IMG/VR virus record: IMGVR_UViG_3300024520_000047
Span: 1-64,000 of that record
Origin: a virus
Length of the DNA stretch: 64,000 bases
Strand: one strand, 5' to 3'
The notes beneath the pieces are model-generated. The model had not been told where the DNA came from, ran no database searches, and worked only from the letters and a program-made list of their open reading frames with translations. A program made the translations under genes and the position numbers. Of this stretch, positions 26,001 through 32,660 are shown piece by piece. Every line of letters starts with the position of its first letter. Position 1 is the first letter of the stretch.

Positions 26001-27368
26001 AGTATTGTAAAAACTATCGAAGTGGTATAAACTTTCATTTAAACGATGAGCGGTTCTTATTAGAGAAATTATCTTTGGGGTTATCTCTCCCCCATCATTG
26101 TGAAATTCGTATTCTTCCTTTAAATATCTTTTAGGTGTGGTGTCTTTGGAATAAACCCATGTATAATTGCCGGGATACAAACTTTTGGGGTCTACATTTA
26201 ATTCGTAAAGAGTATCTAAAGTTATGTCATCCCAATTTTCAATTTTAATCCTTTCCTTCCCTACATCCTCATATTCTGTGGGGGTAAGAAGAGTATAGTA
26301 GGTGTTACGGTTTTCATCGACACTTACATTAACCACCATATAAGGGGTAAGTAATTCTGGTACGTCTTGCCACTCGATATCATCATCTCTATTATACCAT
26401 CCCATCTGACCTGCGTCCCACCTATATCCAGCATTCGCAGCGAGTTCCTCTAGACCACCACCTACTACATAACCCTGTGTTTCTAATACATCAGTTAGTT
26501 CTTCATCCGACAGGTAATGACTACGAAACCCTTTACGGTCAATAACCACTATCTTATCCCCTACTTCTAGTTTAGGGTTATGTCTCCATAATTGGTGTTG
26601 GTTTCTAATATTTTCTTCCTTTAGGGTTGGTGGTAGGGGGTCATTCGTTCCTAGGTCCAATAAAGCGTAATGACCATTCTTCATTCCCAAATTACTAATT
26701 CCTATATCCAACCATCGTCTTCCAGTTGCTTCAATTTCTTTACGAATATTAACAATGTCGTCATACACTTGTCGGCATTCGGGAGACCCATCTACTGGTG
26801 GGTGAATAAGAGCTTTTCCTGTAGGGTCCGAATAAAAATCTACATAAATAGGATTGTCTTCTCTACAACAACATCTAGTGAACATCTTTTCTTCAGGTGT
26901 GGTTGGGTGGGTTAGGAGTTCTAAAACAATAATATACGCTTGACTACTATCTGATGTATAATAAGGAGTCTTAAAAGGGGCGGTAGCAAATACATTTGCT
27001 ACATATTCATTTTGTTTACCTTTTAAACTTTGTGCTTGACGGTGTTCAGCTTCATCTCCAGTAATTTTAATTACTTTATCATCATCAAGAAGTGCAGCAA
27101 TACCATTTCCACCACTAATAATATCAATAACGTCACCTAAATTATTATCAGTAATGTAATCCTTTAAAACCTTCTTAGGGTCAGCACTAAATTTAACTTT
27201 TCCGTGTTCAGCGTCTATTATATATTCTTCCGTATCCGGTACATCAATAGACTGATAAATGTCTTTACGTAACTCAGGGTCATTTCTAAAAGACTGGTCT
27301 ATCGCAACCTGTAATCCCGGGTCTAATTGTTTGGGTGATTCTTGTAATATATTAGGAGATTGTCTCAT
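19995..27368 (-). CDS. Giant modular virion protein / candidate packaged polyprotein with kinase-like N-terminal module, 2457 aa
   Basis: N terminus MRQSPNILQE ends at a likely L-x-E cut. Residues 11-250 form a protein-kinase-fold module: Gly-rich loop near 85-92, VIK with Lys101, LDIGISNLGMKNGH with Asp221/Asn226 as catalytic loop, and LLDLG with Asp238 at the DFG position. Next come an SH3-like repeat (about 264), acidic and Cys-rich regions, repeat 2 (about 1054), and an HD hydrolase (AYFHDLGK near 1209, with HGHEK and NHMKM). Then FT-type domain 1 (about 1333-1496), SH3-like repeats 3 and 4 (1681, 1782), FT-type domain 2 (1931-2100), and repeats 5 and 6 (2116, 2282). Linkers TLKEE, SLTEN, IKEQ, ILREQ, PITEQ and TLKEQ bracket the modules. 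It shares this grammar with the 3039-aa protein. A TATTTATG box sits 4 nt before the ATG. Confidence 0.85.
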   Translation of the reverse strand: MRQSPNILQESPKQLDPGLQVAIDQSFRNDPELRKDIYQSIDVPDTEEYIIDAEHGKVKFSADPKKVLKDYITDNNLGDVIDIISGGNGIAALLDDDKVIKITGDEAEHRQAQSLKGKQNEYVANVFATAPFKTPYYTSDSSQAYIIVLELLTHPTTPEEKMFTRCCCREDNPIYVDFYSDPTGKALIHPPVDGSPECRQVYDDIVNIRKEIEATGRRWLDIGISNLGMKNGHYALLDLGTNDPLPPTLKEENIRNQHQLWRHNPKLEVGDKIVVIDRKGFRSHYLSDEELTDVLETQGYVVGGGLEELAANAGYRWDAGQMGWYNRDDDIEWQDVPELLTPYMVVNVSVDENRNTYYTLLTPTEYEDVGKERIKIENWDDITLDTLYELNVDPKSLYPGNYTWVYSKDTTPKRYLKEEYEFHNDGGEITPKIISLIRTAHRLNESLYHFDSFYNTLRKYLDVGGIFSSSDGKQIAATLWLIIKEGGGFSDWNITNLLWEPLPNIYYYTVEFYAEEAESEEILEECLQSGGHFYGELSEEDCECIQWTEFYDDEKDEYRECTEDEKDEGKCDCDQMEDKYVDQYYYEELQAEYLSTVELEYLNTIDELTDTVNANEETVELMSQYYDTTEYQLEGDFDFDEEGMVINWADHDAEVEYHLELLNDALYPDRDTLNDTTSVEVIKEEQQLDLFHGGWPFDSVMEDEDKEWIMKDYPENAVKYLYKKWDQDGVSWEDLKLLGMQGIQGDGVTMLLKRYIMNTQAPIPVTSLWDCDDLARLFDDDNHEELIRKYLCGEDAWDWDGWYDHNEFYEGMLDNLDDGSWKMIMEILGIKDKEVAGRLLEGHVDNDFEDDIAAEKESEIDEIRNKITRAYSIEQEDATKRAIFDDIRDKIEDWFDGTGKWVRDNNNGSYSWIIESDLKRWISDDDWDNTDFFQFHEDYASRPLEDVMRDMARLTPDQLFGEIMIEEFGRGDDYNEGKRGDHLEVDGKYFDGYWYPDISEEYFNDILYDDLYELVPQSKEPSAKDDEGNFGPPKPTDPASLTENIDQQKVNPPLESGDEIIVIDVKDKEGEIPDQVPELFVPYRVTTTPKRDQYWYGINRPMKDVSYPDRPGVLSNKAIMRYLMPDTDTWILVEKNKGMWDDDIDLLGESVTNFKELYNASPRPLQQILMDQWKAKQNPEWHPEGNVLKHIITVTNRAFAEQPENINLILSAYFHDLGKLATLGVNPKTGQPTAHGHEKVSTQLVNEYSEFIESLGGDPEEIGYMVSNHMKMKPRVWDVMRQSKKDKITDHPSFGNLDALSKIDRGGLQLDEEKMEFGKDKGFYDDDQYYDFTPFTNMEVKLLNKLAQEFTSEDLEMIGESDAANLPRALEERYNDIMKLFSIPARTMEDWVIASKYARWAVDNWGEAAGEVDEKRDYAQVKTPVKIYPSYFEVEAEESGWEKIFKHGSVDIPGFSSQDVTDRATADWYDWGGEMETYDYGDWESDGWEIESTTHRETIKEQSENLPLKKFLHQNYTQEVFRIYKKLALAAKLLLTSYEDSYTEGGVRNFKYGGFGGGEGGRGEIGLLADKIETAQMELYDLWGTINEDLYKLGLIDTTNIGPPDERDFISYNRLRGLTPNPVVKAWARQIIERIDNMELVALTGEWEGNDKGVGKEVEIWGGDTPYILREQKETQLSPELEVGDSIRVIDIDRERERMKGRGEAERPEILTPYIVVEKESAGHKAQWPWRYTLLPADKHQDYLNGDYMVGRGTAKLLYPWIYQWIKVHKKPITEQKEKLNPSLNIGDVIRVVDVDKDTRYKQSAGSGMYRTRSRGELHGEDTFPTIMETYYVTSPEPVNTEQITFGNEPTFRNLYWNMLPITGENIEWDRGNRILTTNDKWIMVKKHVSNIPQEIEARQKEIDASGKNITSRRLNEQDAESGLEDDDLYVEYGPFTALEVKILNTIVREFTFDELKAIATRTFKTDIQRQVTSRYEDVMKLFGEPNSGEGSAQIWTIISKYARWALENRHEADDGDYGQIKNARKEYPSEYEVEAEESGWEQVFKRGSANVTAFGATDAEEKSREDFYGWGGEMHTYEHGDYESDDWEITDAYHFNTLKEQKIDTTKIPKEEISPPLKVGDKIFIWDLEMDPAPPGTTTLTIPNTTVGIVVHVYEGNASEEPRGDMFRGGIKYEIDTYDGHLGLYQGVEDYDYYADDGGGRDKWIIIRNTPLTEAIIPQLPEEERPNIPNYIRRLLIIGRFEYKGGWGKNSQTFLLYMTPTGKIVDIAKSGNLSNIPFQIGDTINIFDLRDFEKKSDYTLTMGGKLRGDMTEEVNRHLQAAQKDFLIKRRFFESFDKMDLTAFIKVRSQHVTTAQLVEKRKLIFDFLSEVKNKEMTNENFYSHFLIGGKDWIDTYSTVLKKDSGLLSEDGDKIKNLIWDTTIHSLKNKNKEVTLREAKRNIIPTANRLINLWKETL

Positions 27369-27372
27369 TATC

Positions 27373-27380
27373 CATAAATA
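27373..27380 (-). promoter_or_regulatory. Late-type promoter box TATTTATG
   Basis: Seven of eight bases match TATTTATA; followed by GATA and the ATG of the 2457-aa gene (4-nt spacer). Confidence 0.5.
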
Positions 27381-27387
27381 TCTGAGA

Positions 27388-27606
27388 CTACAGAAGATTT
27401 GCTCTATGGAAAAATTGTATTATTTTGTGTTTGTCGTTTTTGTTTTGGGTTTTTAAAATCTTTTCTTCAAATACTTCCCATAGAATTTCTTTTTGTAAGT
27501 GTGCATCAGTAATTCCAAATAATTTTAAATCATTCTTGCATTTAATTTTCTGGTGTGTAATACATTCATAAATTTTATCGATAATTTTATCATCAGCATT
27601 TTTCAT
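27388..27606 (-). CDS. Small KLFGI-motif protein, 72 aa
   Basis: KCKNDLKLFGITDAHLQKEI near residue 25 is the same helical mini-motif found in the giant proteins and in the genes at 19067 and 36904. The C terminus is basic. Follows the 44-aa gene after 2 nt. Function unknown. Confidence 0.7.
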   Translation of the reverse strand: MKNADDKIIDKIYECITHQKIKCKNDLKLFGITDAHLQKEILWEVFEEKILKTQNKNDKHKIIQFFHRANLL

Positions 27607-27608
27607 GA

Positions 27609-27743
27609 TTAATAATACCCCTTTCTTTCCATGGAAAAAAAATATTCATCTATTCGCATAACACGTTTTTCTCCTGAAGGAAAACAAACCAGTACTCTCC
27701 CATTTGGGAATCTTTTAGCTATACGTGGTATGTCGGTTTTCAT
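27609..27743 (-). CDS. Small protein, 44 aa
   Basis: Begins MKTDIPRIAKRFPNGRVLVC and continues FPSGEKRVMRIDEYF; looks like a small beta hairpin-rich basic protein. A TATTTATT box lies 3 nt before the start and the next gene follows within 2 nt, supporting expression. Confidence 0.6.
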   Translation of the reverse strand: MKTDIPRIAKRFPNGRVLVCFPSGEKRVMRIDEYFFSMERKGYY

Positions 27744-27746
27744 AAT

Positions 27747-27754
27747 AATAAATA
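27747..27754 (-). promoter_or_regulatory. Late-type promoter box TATTTATT
   Basis: TATTTATT, 3-nt spacer (ATT), then the ATG of the 44-aa gene. Confidence 0.5.
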
Positions 27755-27755
27755 T

Positions 27756-27929
27756 CTAATATAATTTATTATAATACGTAGTTAATAAATTTTGTATTGT
27801 AATTGCTTCAACATTCCATTTTTTTAAAAACAAAAAAATATATTTAGAGATATATCTTACATGTTTTTTTTTATTACGTGAATGAGATAATACTTTTTCT
27901 AATTTTAATAAATCTGAAGTTATACACAT
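27756..27929 (-). CDS. Small basic protein, 57 aa
   Basis: Starts MCITSDLLKLEKVLSHSRNK; basic centre (NKKKHVRYISKYIF) and helical throughout. Fills the gap before the glutaredoxin gene on the same strand. Unrecognised and moderately certain. Confidence 0.5.
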   Translation of the reverse strand: MCITSDLLKLEKVLSHSRNKKKHVRYISKYIFLFLKKWNVEAITIQNLLTTYYNKLY

Positions 27930-27941
27930 CTAATTGGTGAG

Positions 27942-28496
27942 TTATTTTTCTAATCGTTGTTTAACAAAAGCCTCATTATTAAGTATGTTTTCCTTTTGCA
28001 GTTTCTTTAGGTCTTCTAGTTTACTTTTTCTATTTTCTTCTCCTTTTTTTAATTCTACAGCTTGACGTTTTTGTCGTTCAATAATTCCTTTTCTAATTTT
28101 TTCACGGTCTTGGTGTTGTAATATCTTATCAAATTGAGTTTCTAATTTATATATTTTGTCGCCTAAACTCTTTAACATAAACATACTATTCTTTATTAAC
28201 TCCACAATCTCTATTAAACTGGTTTCTTGGCTTGGGAGGGATTCAATGTATTTTATGTAATTAACCCCCTCTTCTGGACTGTTAAAGTCTCTATTAGGTA
28301 TAATATATTCTTTTCCAATAACAAAAGTGGGAAATACACCACTTCTAGTTAAAGATTTAATTATATCCCATTCTTCAGAATACTCTTTATAATCCCGTTC
28401 AATATATTGTATCTTTTCTTTATCCAGTTCTTCTTTCATTTTTTTACAATATGCACAACTAGTCATAGTGTACATTAATATTTGTTGTTTTTCCAT
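27942..28496 (-). CDS. Glutaredoxin with coiled-coil tail, 184 aa
   Basis: Residues 1-90 are a glutaredoxin/thioredoxin fold: ILMYTMTSCAYCKKMKEEL with a dithiol CxxC (CAYC), and GVFPTFVI with the cis-proline. The rest is a long charged helix (KLETQFDKILQHQDREKIRK and onward) likely to form a coiled coil. It reduces disulfides, for example of ribonucleotide reductase; the tail may tether it to a partner. One of three glutaredoxins in the window. Confidence 0.85.
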   Translation of the reverse strand: MEKQQILMYTMTSCAYCKKMKEELDKEKIQYIERDYKEYSEEWDIIKSLTRSGVFPTFVIGKEYIIPNRDFNSPEEGVNYIKYIESLPSQETSLIEIVELIKNSMFMLKSLGDKIYKLETQFDKILQHQDREKIRKGIIERQKRQAVELKKGEENRKSKLEDLKKLQKENILNNEAFVKQRLEK

Positions 28497-28499
28497 AAT

Positions 28500-28925
28500 T
28501 TATTCTTTTATAATAGAAAATTTATTTCCTTGTTTTATTTTATTAATTATATCTACCCCCTCCGTTATGTGTCCAAAACATGTATGTTTACCATCCAAAT
28601 GTTTTGTGTGGTGTCTATTATAACATATAAAAAACTGTGACCCACCAGTATTTTTACCTGCATGTGCCATCGATAAGACACCGGTATTGTGGTATTGATT
28701 ATTACCATCCACCTCACAATCAATGCTATAACCTGGTCCCCCACTACCATCCCCATTAGGGCATCCACCTTGTATTACAAATTGGGGTATTACCCTATGG
28801 AATATTAAGTTAGTGTAGAACCCGTCATCCACCAATTTATTAAAATTCTTAGTGGTGCTGGGGGCACCCTCATTATACAAAGTCACATTCATTTCTCCAT
28901 GTTCAGTTATTATTTTTATTCCCAT
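28500..28925 (-). CDS. Cyclophilin-type peptidyl-prolyl isomerase, 141 aa
   Basis: Full cyclophilin domain without signal peptide: NFNKLVDDGFYTNLIFHRVIPQFVIQGGCP, GSGGPGYSI, LSMAHAGKNTGGSQFFI and LDGKHTCFGHITEGVDII, with catalytic Arg in FHRV. Cytoplasmic folding helper, possibly for phage structural proteins. Three nt upstream of the glutaredoxin gene, in one operon with the ClpP genes. Confidence 0.95.
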   Translation of the reverse strand: MGIKIITEHGEMNVTLYNEGAPSTTKNFNKLVDDGFYTNLIFHRVIPQFVIQGGCPNGDGSGGPGYSIDCEVDGNNQYHNTGVLSMAHAGKNTGGSQFFICYNRHHTKHLDGKHTCFGHITEGVDIINKIKQGNKFSIIKE

Positions 28926-28932
28926 TATTAAC

Positions 28933-29394
28933 TTATTTAAATTTATTTACTGAATATGTGTATATTTTTTTAATAATAAATTTATACAATTTATAAAAAA
29001 TGTAAAAAATGGATATAAATAATATTCCTTGGAATATACCCATTATGAGTGGAATTACCAAATCTTTAAAATAAACAGTAGTGAAAACATTTGTATACGG
29101 TACATAGTGTTTATTTTTATAAAATTCTGCTAGTTCTTCTATAGTATCAATATACTCCGGTAAATTATTTGCCTTGACATCATCACAATTTACAAAATGT
29201 CCTCTATCCCATACGCCATACATAGTAAGTAAAGAAATAACCAATAGATATACCAAAATTAATTTACCTTTATTATTTGTAATGTAATTAACTATTCCTT
29301 TTGTCATTAATAAATTACCTAAAAATTCAGATACCCTATCTAAAGCTGAAACATATTCATCTATAATCCTATTATCTTTTGTAGATTTTGACAT
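28933..29394 (-). CDS. Membrane protein, 153 aa
   Basis: Two clear membrane segments: LILVYLLVISLLTMYGVW (about 47-64) and IPLIMGIFQGILFISIFYIFYKLY (about 113-136), with a loop of about 45 aa between them containing one Cys. Starts MSKSTKDN. Lies between ClpP and cyclophilin genes. Not recognised. Confidence 0.75.
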   Translation of the reverse strand: MSKSTKDNRIIDEYVSALDRVSEFLGNLLMTKGIVNYITNNKGKLILVYLLVISLLTMYGVWDRGHFVNCDDVKANNLPEYIDTIEELAEFYKNKHYVPYTNVFTTVYFKDLVIPLIMGIFQGILFISIFYIFYKLYKFIIKKIYTYSVNKFK

Positions 29395-29410
29395 TAATAT
29401 ATTATTTTTT

Positions 29411-30019
29411 TTAATCTAAAATTTTATCCACCAACCCATATTCTAAACATTTTTCAGCATTCCACCATAAATCATGTTTTAAAATTTCCTCTAATTTAGA
29501 AACAGGAACTTTAGTATATTCTTTATATAACTTATTAATCATTTCCATTAACTTTTTATTATTTTCCATATCATCTACTAATTCACTATATTTTCCCCAT
29601 GACGAAGAGCTTAACTGATGTATTAACATATAGGAATGTCGATGTATCCACCTTTCCTTGCCCACTACACTAATCATTGTTCCTGCACTAGCCGCACACC
29701 CCTCAATAATTGTAATGACCTCACAAGAGGTATTTCTAATTGTGTCCAGTGTGGATAAACCCGCAAAAATACTTCCACCATATGAGTTAATGTGTAAATA
29801 AATATATGGTAATGGTATCCCCATAGAAAGAGAATGTTTTTGTAAGTGAATGTCTAACTCTCTAATTGCTTTATTAAGTTCCAACATTTTAGACCGTTCC
29901 ACTTCAGAATAAAAATATATATGGTTATCTATTGCTGTAATTTGATTGTTGTCATTATTAGAATCTAAATTATCAGATTTTGTTTTTTCTTTTGTTTTGC
30001 CCCAATATGGTTCTCTCAT
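29411..30019 (-). CDS. ClpP-like serine protease (second copy), 202 aa
   Basis: ClpP fold with NSYGGSIFAGLSTLDTIR, the catalytic Ser in EGCAASAGTMIS, the His in YMLIHQLSS, and an Asp in LWWNAEKCLEYGLVD, so the triad looks intact. The Ser motif (AASAG) departs from the usual ASMG. The N terminus is hydrophilic. With the copy at 30255 it could form a two-subunit barrel like ClpP1P2. No Clp ATPase in the window, so it would rely on the host unfoldase or act alone. Confidence 0.9.
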   Translation of the reverse strand: MREPYWGKTKEKTKSDNLDSNNDNNQITAIDNHIYFYSEVERSKMLELNKAIRELDIHLQKHSLSMGIPLPYIYLHINSYGGSIFAGLSTLDTIRNTSCEVITIIEGCAASAGTMISVVGKERWIHRHSYMLIHQLSSSSWGKYSELVDDMENNKKLMEMINKLYKEYTKVPVSKLEEILKHDLWWNAEKCLEYGLVDKILD

Positions 30020-30258
30020 AAATTTTCTAATTTAATTGTATATTCATTTATTGTTTGTAGCTTAACTGATGGGTAACAAACTTGCCCATAATTATAATGT
30101 GGTATTGTAATTGTTGTGGTATCATAATCTATAAAGCTATATTGTGGACATTGGTTACATGGTTTTGCTTTTTTAGTTGTAGAACACGAACCAAGTACCA
30201 TGGATAATACACACATAATAGTTCCTAAAATTAATAAAAATTTTAATAAATCTTTCAT
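30016..30258 (-). CDS. Small lipoprotein, 80 aa
   Basis: Signal peptide ending in lipobox LGSC (MKDLLKFLLILGTIMCVLSMVLGSC), then a short mature part with CNQCPQYSF. It sits between two clpP genes with overlapping stops and starts. Possibly a lysis or exclusion lipoprotein (spanin-like), but the mature region is short and this is a guess. Confidence 0.75.
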   Translation of the reverse strand: MKDLLKFLLILGTIMCVLSMVLGSCSTTKKAKPCNQCPQYSFIDYDTTTITIPHYNYGQVCYPSVKLQTINEYTIKLENL

Positions 30259-30917
30259 TTTCTTTTTCCTATAATTTCATCTATTACACCATAGTCTAAT
30301 GCCGCTTCTGCGTCTAACCATAAATCTCTCTGGGCATCTTTCTCCACTCTTTTTGGTGTTTTACCACAACACTTTCCTAATATTTCAAAAAGAAGTTTAT
30401 TAGTTTTTTCCCATTCCTCCATAGTTATTCTAGCATCTTGTATATTTCCGATTGCCCCACCACTAGATTGGTGTAACATGGTCTGACTATACCTTAAAGA
30501 ATTTCTTTTACCCTTAGTACCTGCAGCCAATAATACGGACCCCATGGAAGCCGCCATACCGGTATTGACTGTTCTAATGTCACATTTAATATAATCCATA
30601 ACATCTATTATACCTAACCCCGCTTTAACAGAACCTCCCGGTGAATCAATATATAAAGTAATATCATCGTTATTTACAGTATCTAAAAACATAAGTTGGG
30701 ATTGTAAAACATGTCCAGTCATGGATGTAATCGGTCCAGCTACCCAAATAATTCTTTCCATCATCAATCTAGAAAAAATATCCATTTGTGTTACTCTCAA
30801 TTCTCTTTCTTCCAATATATAAGGTGTCATGCTATTTTCATACCCCTGTAAATCTCCCTTATTAACACCATAATGTTGGGTAGCATATTTCTGAAATTCT
30901 TTATAATCTATATTCAT
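30255..30917 (-). CDS. clpP: ClpP protease, 220 aa
   Basis: Closer to canonical ClpP: YIDSPGGSVKAGLGIIDVMDYI, catalytic Ser in GMAASMGSVLLAAG, His in QTMLHQSSGG, Asp in LWLDAEAALDYGVIDEIIG. Length is typical. Serine peptidase forming a heptameric ring; likely to modulate host proteolysis or help phage protein turnover or maturation. Start is separated by one gene from the second ClpP. Confidence 0.94.
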   Translation of the reverse strand: MNIDYKEFQKYATQHYGVNKGDLQGYENSMTPYILEERELRVTQMDIFSRLMMERIIWVAGPITSMTGHVLQSQLMFLDTVNNDDITLYIDSPGGSVKAGLGIIDVMDYIKCDIRTVNTGMAASMGSVLLAAGTKGKRNSLRYSQTMLHQSSGGAIGNIQDARITMEEWEKTNKLLFEILGKCCGKTPKRVEKDAQRDLWLDAEAALDYGVIDEIIGKRK

Positions 30918-31177
30918 CTATTTTTTTTTAATTTATTAGTAATTTTCCCCCACCAAGATATTTTTTTCTTCCCATAAGTCGTCTCGGGGACAATCGGTAA
31001 GACATCGTCTAAAAATTGTTTATACCTTTCTGGTTGTATCAAATTCATTATATAAGTATGGGTCCTCCCTAAGCTACGTAAGCTTCGATAAAAATTTCTA
31101 TTAATTTTAGTAGATGGTGAAGTTATTTTTATTTTCATTGGGGGTAAATTATGTCTACTGTAATATGGTATTTTCAC
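30914..31177 (-). CDS. Small basic protein, 87 aa
   Basis: Strongly basic (NFYRSLRSLGRTHTYIMNL; KKKISWWGKITNKLKKNR). No domain recognised. Overlaps the start region of clpP, so probably coupled to it. Confidence 0.7.
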   Translation of the reverse strand: MKIPYYSRHNLPPMKIKITSPSTKINRNFYRSLRSLGRTHTYIMNLIQPERYKQFLDDVLPIVPETTYGKKKISWWGKITNKLKKNR

Positions 31178-31179
31178 AA

Positions 31180-31509
31180 TTAATTATTTATATATTGTTT
31201 ATGATATTTTGTTCCTATAGTTACCAAGGAATCATGTTTTTGATAATATTCTTCTAAAGTTTCAAATCCGTAAATTTCTTTTACATCTTCTAATAAAATA
31301 CTGTCTTTGAAAGCCTTTCTTTCTGCATCTAAAATAGAATCACACGCATCATCTTCATATGTTGATTCCTTTACATGTTGTATTTCTATAACTTCTTTTT
31401 CTATTGGGGTTCCTGAGTCAAAAAAATATATATAACATATGACATATATAATTCCTACCCACCCAAAAAAATAAAATATTAACGAATCTTTACGTTGGTG
31501 TTTTTTCAT
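31180..31509 (-). CDS. Single-span membrane protein, 109 aa
   Basis: One membrane segment near the N terminus (LIFYFFGWVGIIYVICYIYF) followed by an acidic soluble domain, which puts the bulk in the periplasm. Head of the clpP operon. No family recognised. Confidence 0.7.
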   Translation of the reverse strand: MKKHQRKDSLIFYFFGWVGIIYVICYIYFFDSGTPIEKEVIEIQHVKESTYEDDACDSILDAERKAFKDSILLEDVKEIYGFETLEEYYQKHDSLVTIGTKYHKQYINN

Positions 31510-31585
31510 AAATAAAAAATAAGAAAATTTAAGAAAGAAGACAAGAGTATTTTATTAAAACTATATTAATCTTAGGTAGTTAGTA

Positions 31586-32365
31586 TTACCTTGGGGTTCT
31601 CTTAGTTGGTTTGTGAAAATTTGTAGTGGTTGGTTTACTACGAGAAGGTGTGTAATTTGTTCTTACATTATTTGCTTTATAATGTGTTTGTTTTGTAGGT
31701 TTATATGAATGTGTTTTTACTGGTGGTCGTGAAACATTATTCCTAACAATCGGTTTGGGTTTAGAGTAATTGTACGTTTTAACTACGTTATTACTTGGTT
31801 TTGGTCTTTGGTATGTGGTTATTGCCTTTACGGGTTTATTACGATTTACATCTTTTTTTATGTAATCTTTTCCTTTCTCTATTGGTTTAGGTTTGATATT
31901 GATGTTTGAAGTTTGTGTAGTTTTTCTATTATTGGAGGACATACTTTTTCTATGTCCGTAATAATAGTTATTTGGGTAATAATTACTATAACAATAATAG
32001 TTTGAATAGTAACTGGGCCATGAGTACCAATAAGCGTAGTTATTATAGGGATACCCGTACCAACCATAATAACTGTTATATCCCCAATAAAATGAAAAAT
32101 TATTATAATAACTATAAGAATACCAGTAGGGATTATAATATGACCAATAAGATGCGTAATATGACCTCCTATGAAATCTATTAATTCTTGAACTATAATT
32201 AGTGTAATAATTATTAGTCACATATACCGATTTCTCTAATGTATCAGATTCTAAAGTATCTAAAAGTTCATAATCATCTACGGTATAATATACATCATCA
32301 TAATATTCTTGTGAATAAGTAGATAATGTAATTACAATAAAAAAAATCCCTAATAATTTTTTCAT
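31586..32365 (-). CDS. Secreted Tyr/Asn-rich protein, 259 aa
   Basis: I choose the start MKKLLGIFFIVITLSTYSQ, a clean signal peptide ending YSQ; a longer frame upstream would overlap the preceding gene. Mature N-terminal half is low-complexity with runs of Tyr, Trp, Asn and Ser (YWSYYNPYWYSYSYYN). The C-terminal half is basic and Pro/Thr/Lys rich (KPKPIEKGKDYIKKD; RSKPTTTNFHKPTKR). Likely exported to the envelope or cell surface; function unknown. The start codon lies in the loop of a terminator-like hairpin. Confidence 0.75.
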   Translation of the reverse strand: MKKLLGIFFIVITLSTYSQEYYDDVYYTVDDYELLDTLESDTLEKSVYVTNNYYTNYSSRINRFHRRSYYASYWSYYNPYWYSYSYYNNFSFYWGYNSYYGWYGYPYNNYAYWYSWPSYYSNYYCYSNYYPNNYYYGHRKSMSSNNRKTTQTSNINIKPKPIEKGKDYIKKDVNRNKPVKAITTYQRPKPSNNVVKTYNYSKPKPIVRNNVSRPPVKTHSYKPTKQTHYKANNVRTNYTPSRSKPTTTNFHKPTKRTPR

Positions 32366-32378
32366 ACTATTAGGGATT
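32345..32378 (-). terminator. Intrinsic terminator enclosing a start codon
   Basis: Minus strand AATCCCTAATA, loop GTATGAAAAAAT, TATTAGGGATT: an 11-bp perfect stem whose 3' arm runs into eight Ts. It lies 18 nt past the stop of the 86-aa gene and so would end that operon. Its loop carries the ATG and its 3' arm encodes LLGIF of the next gene's signal peptide. A TATAAT (32376-32381) overlaps its upstream arm and may be that gene's own -10. Confidence 0.7.
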
Positions 32379-32396
32379 ATACAATAATCGTACCAC

Positions 32397-32657
32397 TTAT
32401 TCTTCGTACTCTCTTTCTCTTTCGTATTCACAAATATCTTCTTCCCATAAAGGAAGGATACTGTCACAACATTCAAAAATAAAATCAGTAATGTCTACAT
32501 CTTTTCCATCATTACAAATTAAGACTTTTTCTATCTCTATTTCAGTATGTGGGGGAGTACCACTGCCATCTGGATGATACCGCACACCCGGGTCATAGTC
32601 ATAACTATACTCTATAGTTACTGTATTGTCCCCATAATCTTTTTCTAATATTCCCAT
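32397..32657 (-). CDS. Acidic protein, 86 aa
   Basis: Very acidic, especially the end (PLWEEDICEYEREREYEE), with three Cys in the centre (VLICNDGKDVDITDFIFECC). No family recognised. Last gene before the terminator hairpin at 32345-32378. Confidence 0.7.
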   Translation of the reverse strand: MGILEKDYGDNTVTIEYSYDYDPGVRYHPDGSGTPPHTEIEIEKVLICNDGKDVDITDFIFECCDSILPLWEEDICEYEREREYEE

Positions 32658-32660
32658 TTT

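Noticed and set aside
5366-27368. Repeated segments read as a CRISPR array or tandem DNA repeats
   Set aside because: The similarity is at protein level between coding modules about 100-155 codons long; no short identical repeats with unique spacers exist.
29411-30917. ClpP paralogues as S49-type head maturation proteases of the lambda C kind
   Set aside because: Sequence motifs and length are those of ClpP proper, without S49 features; a role in head maturation is kept only as a possibility.
32366-32476. 37-codon N-terminal extension of the Tyr-rich protein
   Set aside because: Overlaps the preceding gene and would place the signal peptide internally.
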